From Tissierellaceae bacterium (GTDB taxonomy: Bacteria; Bacillota; Clostridia; Tissierellales; Tissierellaceae), in contig JALNZV010000013.1 of NCBI GenBank assembly GCA_023229175.1, positions 1-60,553 on the forward strand: a stretch of DNA of 60,553 bases. The letters are read 5' to 3'. This document shows, piece by piece, positions 58,353-60,553 of this stretch. The position numbers and the translations under genes are program-made. A model generated the notes under the pieces. The model did not search any database. It was given only the letters and a program-made list of their open reading frames with translations, and was not told where the DNA came from. Within the stretch, counting starts at the first letter, position 1, and each line of letters opens with the position of its first letter.

Positions 58353-60553
58353 ATGAAAAAAATGATAAGAAATACAATCTTTTTTATACTAATTGGAATT
58401 CTTTTTCTAAACTCTTTTATTGTTGCACAAGACCTAGTTCAAGAGGATAAAAAGATCTACAAATTCGCAGGGGATTTAAATTATCCCCCCTACGAATATG
58501 TGGATAAAAATGGAGTATTTACTGGCTTTAACGTGGATATAATGAACGCCATCGGCGAGGCAACTGGACTGGAGTTTGAATTGACACCCATGGAGTGGAA
58601 AGATGCCGTTGAAGCTTTGGACAACGGAGAGGTGGACGGACTCATAGGCATGGCACAAAATGAGGAAAGGGTAAGCAAATACGATTTCCCGAAACCTAGT
58701 ATCGTCCACGAACAAGTAATATTTGTAAGAAGTGACACAGTTCATATCAATGGCGTCCAGGATTTGGAAGGTGAAAAAGTAGCTTACCAAAAAAGCGACT
58801 ATAACGAATCCATAATCGTCAATATCCCCAATGTAATGATTTATCCCATGAACAATCAGGAAGAGACCTTGAAAGCCCTAAAATACAAGCAAGTAGATGC
58901 AGTACTGGGAAATAAATTAGTCGGCATATATCTCCTGCAAAAAAATAGGATGGCAGATGATATTAAAATAGTAGGGGGCCCCATTGTAGCTACAGACTAC
59001 GGGCCTGTGGTCGCCAAGGGCAACGAGGAGCTTTTAGATATTTTAAACAAGGGTTTAGATGAGGTGCTTAAAAAAGATAACTATAAAACCATATATAATA
59101 AATGGGTCGGAGAAGATATTCATAGCTTTAACTTTCTCTTTGAAATATACAAAGAAGTGATTTTTGCAGTAATTGCAATGATATTGTCCATATTTTTCTT
59201 TTTATATATGTACAATAAAAGCCTGCAAAAACAGGTGAATACAAGGACGGCAGAGCTGGAAATGGCAAATAGCAATTTAATAAAACATCAGGAGGAAATA
59301 TATAATCTGGCTTATTACGACTCAATTACATCCCTTCCCAACAGGACATATTTTGTAGAGGAACTGAGGAATGCCATTGAAGAGAGGGAAGACAATAATA
59401 GTAAATTGGCAATCTTGTTTTTAGATATAGATAAATTCAAGCATATCAACGATACCTTAGGCCACGAAATAGGCGATTATATCCTTAAACTTTTAGGCAA
59501 CAGACTTACAAAGTTGGCGAAGAGGGGAAATTTAGTAGCTAGAGTTGGGGGAGATGAGTACTATATTCTTATAAATAGATACGAAACCATAGAAGATATA
59601 ACCGACTTAGCTAATACTATAATTGACGATTTTAAAGAGCCATATTATATAAAGGAGTACACTTTGTACTTAACCACCAGCATCGGAATAGCCACATACC
59701 CTGATGGGGGAATGGATGCCAATAATTTAATTAAAAATGCAGACCTTGCCCTGTATAAGTCAAAGGATTTGGGAGGCAACACTTACTATATTTACGGTGA
59801 GGAGATTAAATCTAAGGGACTAGAAAAGATGATGCTATTAAACCAGCTTCGACACGCCATGGAATACGATGAATTGGTGTTATATTATCAACCACAGATA
59901 GAAATATCCACAGGTAAGATTAGAGGGGTGGAGGCTTTAGTCAGATGGCAGCATCCTGAAAAAGGTCTATTGTACCCTGACGAATTTATACCCCTTGCAG
60001 AGGAAAGTGGAATAATAATTCCCATGGGAGAGTGGATACTAAAAAAGGCATGTATGGACGCTAAAAAATGGGAGGATCAAGGCCACGAAATTGTCATAGC
60101 AGTAAATATATCTTCAAAGCAATTCCAATACAGGGACTTTTTAAATGAGGTAATAAACGCAATTTACGTGTCGGGGATAAACCCAAGATATTTAACATTG
60201 GAAATAACCGAATCCATAGCCATATCAGATATGGAGCATACCCTAAAAATATTGAAAAGCCTAAGGAGTATAGGAGTTTCTGTAGCCATAGACGATTTTG
60301 GTACGGGGTATTCAAGTCTTAGCTATTTAAACGATATGAATGTAAACGAATTAAAAATAGACAAATCCTTTATATGGGACATAGAAAAGAATGAAAAGAA
60401 TAAAATGATATCCAATACCATAATACTGCTGTCAAAACAGATGGGATTACAGGTAATTGCCGAAGGAATAGAAAACTCAGAGCAACTATCCATATTGAAG
60501 GAAATGGAATGCGATATAGCTCAGGGATATTATTTTAGCAGGCCCGTTCCCAT
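58353..60553 (+). CDS. Solute-binding sensor GGDEF-EAL protein, 3' end beyond the window
   Basis: The frame is open from ATG 58353 to the edge, giving 733 residues. Parts: N-terminal membrane segment or signal (5-25), an amino-acid-type solute-binding domain (about 38-258, F-A-G-D-L-N-Y-P-P-Y-E-Y), a membrane helix (about 266-288), a linker coil, a GGDEF domain with G-G-D-E-Y at 399-403 and an EAL domain with E-A-L at 527-529, followed by E-I-T-E-S and I-D-D-F-G-T-G-Y. It should make or break cyclic di-GMP in response to an outside ligand. The GGDEF signature ends in Tyr rather than Phe, so cyclase activity may be changed, while the EAL motif residues seen so far are intact. The protein needs about 20-40 more residues. 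Confidence 0.92.
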   Translation, partial: MKKMIRNTIFFILIGILFLNSFIVAQDLVQEDKKIYKFAGDLNYPPYEYVDKNGVFTGFNVDIMNAIGEATGLEFELTPMEWKDAVEALDNGEVDGLIGMAQNEERVSKYDFPKPSIVHEQVIFVRSDTVHINGVQDLEGEKVAYQKSDYNESIIVNIPNVMIYPMNNQEETLKALKYKQVDAVLGNKLVGIYLLQKNRMADDIKIVGGPIVATDYGPVVAKGNEELLDILNKGLDEVLKKDNYKTIYNKWVGEDIHSFNFLFEIYKEVIFAVIAMILSIFFFLYMYNKSLQKQVNTRTAELEMANSNLIKHQEEIYNLAYYDSITSLPNRTYFVEELRNAIEEREDNNSKLAILFLDIDKFKHINDTLGHEIGDYILKLLGNRLTKLAKRGNLVARVGGDEYYILINRYETIEDITDLANTIIDDFKEPYYIKEYTLYLTTSIGIATYPDGGMDANNLIKNADLALYKSKDLGGNTYYIYGEEIKSKGLEKMMLLNQLRHAMEYDELVLYYQPQIEISTGKIRGVEALVRWQHPEKGLLYPDEFIPLAEESGIIIPMGEWILKKACMDAKKWEDQGHEIVIAVNISSKQFQYRDFLNEVINAIYVSGINPRYLTLEITESIAISDMEHTLKILKSLRSIGVSVAIDDFGTGYSSLSYLNDMNVNELKIDKSFIWDIEKNEKNKMISNTIILLSKQMGLQVIAEGIENSEQLSILKEMECDIAQGYYFSRPVP

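Noticed and set aside
1..60553. CRISPR arrays, tRNA or rRNA genes, prophage or integrase
   Set aside because: I looked for regularly spaced repeats, tRNA-like TTCGA arms and phage-type genes and found none that hold up.

Overview
The window is AT-rich, densely packed DNA from a strict anaerobe. It most likely comes from a low-GC Firmicute of the class Clostridia, possibly near the Tissierellales; this placement is inferred from gene content, since there is no rRNA in the window. Support comes from strong AGGAGG-type ribosome binding sites, a selenocysteine formate dehydrogenase, hybrid-cluster protein, aldehyde:ferredoxin oxidoreductase, tungstate uptake genes, diaminopimelate dehydrogenase and many U-tailed terminators. 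I see no prophage, CRISPR array, rRNA or tRNA. The only clear mobile DNA is the 3' end of a group II intron at the left edge, which splits a TRAP transporter permease gene (dctM).

Layout. 1-2169: intron end, dctM exon, TraX-like and YciI-like genes. 2442-4056: Rpn-type nuclease and DJ-1 protein. 4151-7350: a four-gene cassette (cytosolic binding protein, HypB-like GTPase, ABC ATPase without a permease, zinc-ribbon protein) that looks like an undescribed metal or cofactor delivery system. 7390-8694: bactofilin and M23 peptidase. 8826-11882: nitrosative stress (HcpR-like operator, hcp, DUF438/hemerythrin/PAS protein). 11911-13178: a cation antiporter behind a hairpin that hides its ribosome binding site, then a SelW-like selenoprotein gene whose frame crosses a UGA. 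13252-23017: mostly housekeeping (ddh, Gate-domain transporter, aldolase, Dps, HxlR regulator, thioredoxin, trkA-trkH, glutaredoxin behind a CsoR-like operator, nitronate monooxygenase, ung).

23059-37245 is the centre of the window: a tungsten/molybdenum enzyme region. It has a three-subunit, NADH-linked selenocysteine formate dehydrogenase, a ferritin-like gene, mogA, mobA, fdhD, a riboswitch-like leader resembling the Moco/Tuco class, tupABC for tungstate, an Na/Pi-type transporter and two moeA genes, one fused to a periplasmic-binding-like domain. 37339-39621 holds alanine dehydrogenase and lrgAB. 39780-41889 is a decayed chemoreceptor/cheW region. 42183-49720 returns to the cofactor theme: an EamA transporter, then moaA, a moaC-MOSC fusion, a second MOSC gene, a hydroxyacid dehydrogenase, glycerate kinase, an aldehyde:ferredoxin oxidoreductase and a MoaD-like carrier. 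49698-53849 holds an unknown gene, pepF and a DEAD-box helicase. 53909-60553 holds an XRE regulator, a long structured leader, an intact chemoreceptor with its cheW, a threonine aldolase and a sensor GGDEF-EAL gene cut by the window edge.

How it fits together: tungstate enters through TupABC, is placed on the pterin by the Moa/Mog/Moe/Mob proteins and FdhD, and is used by the formate dehydrogenase and the aldehyde oxidoreductase. Two in-frame UGA codons mark two selenoproteins.
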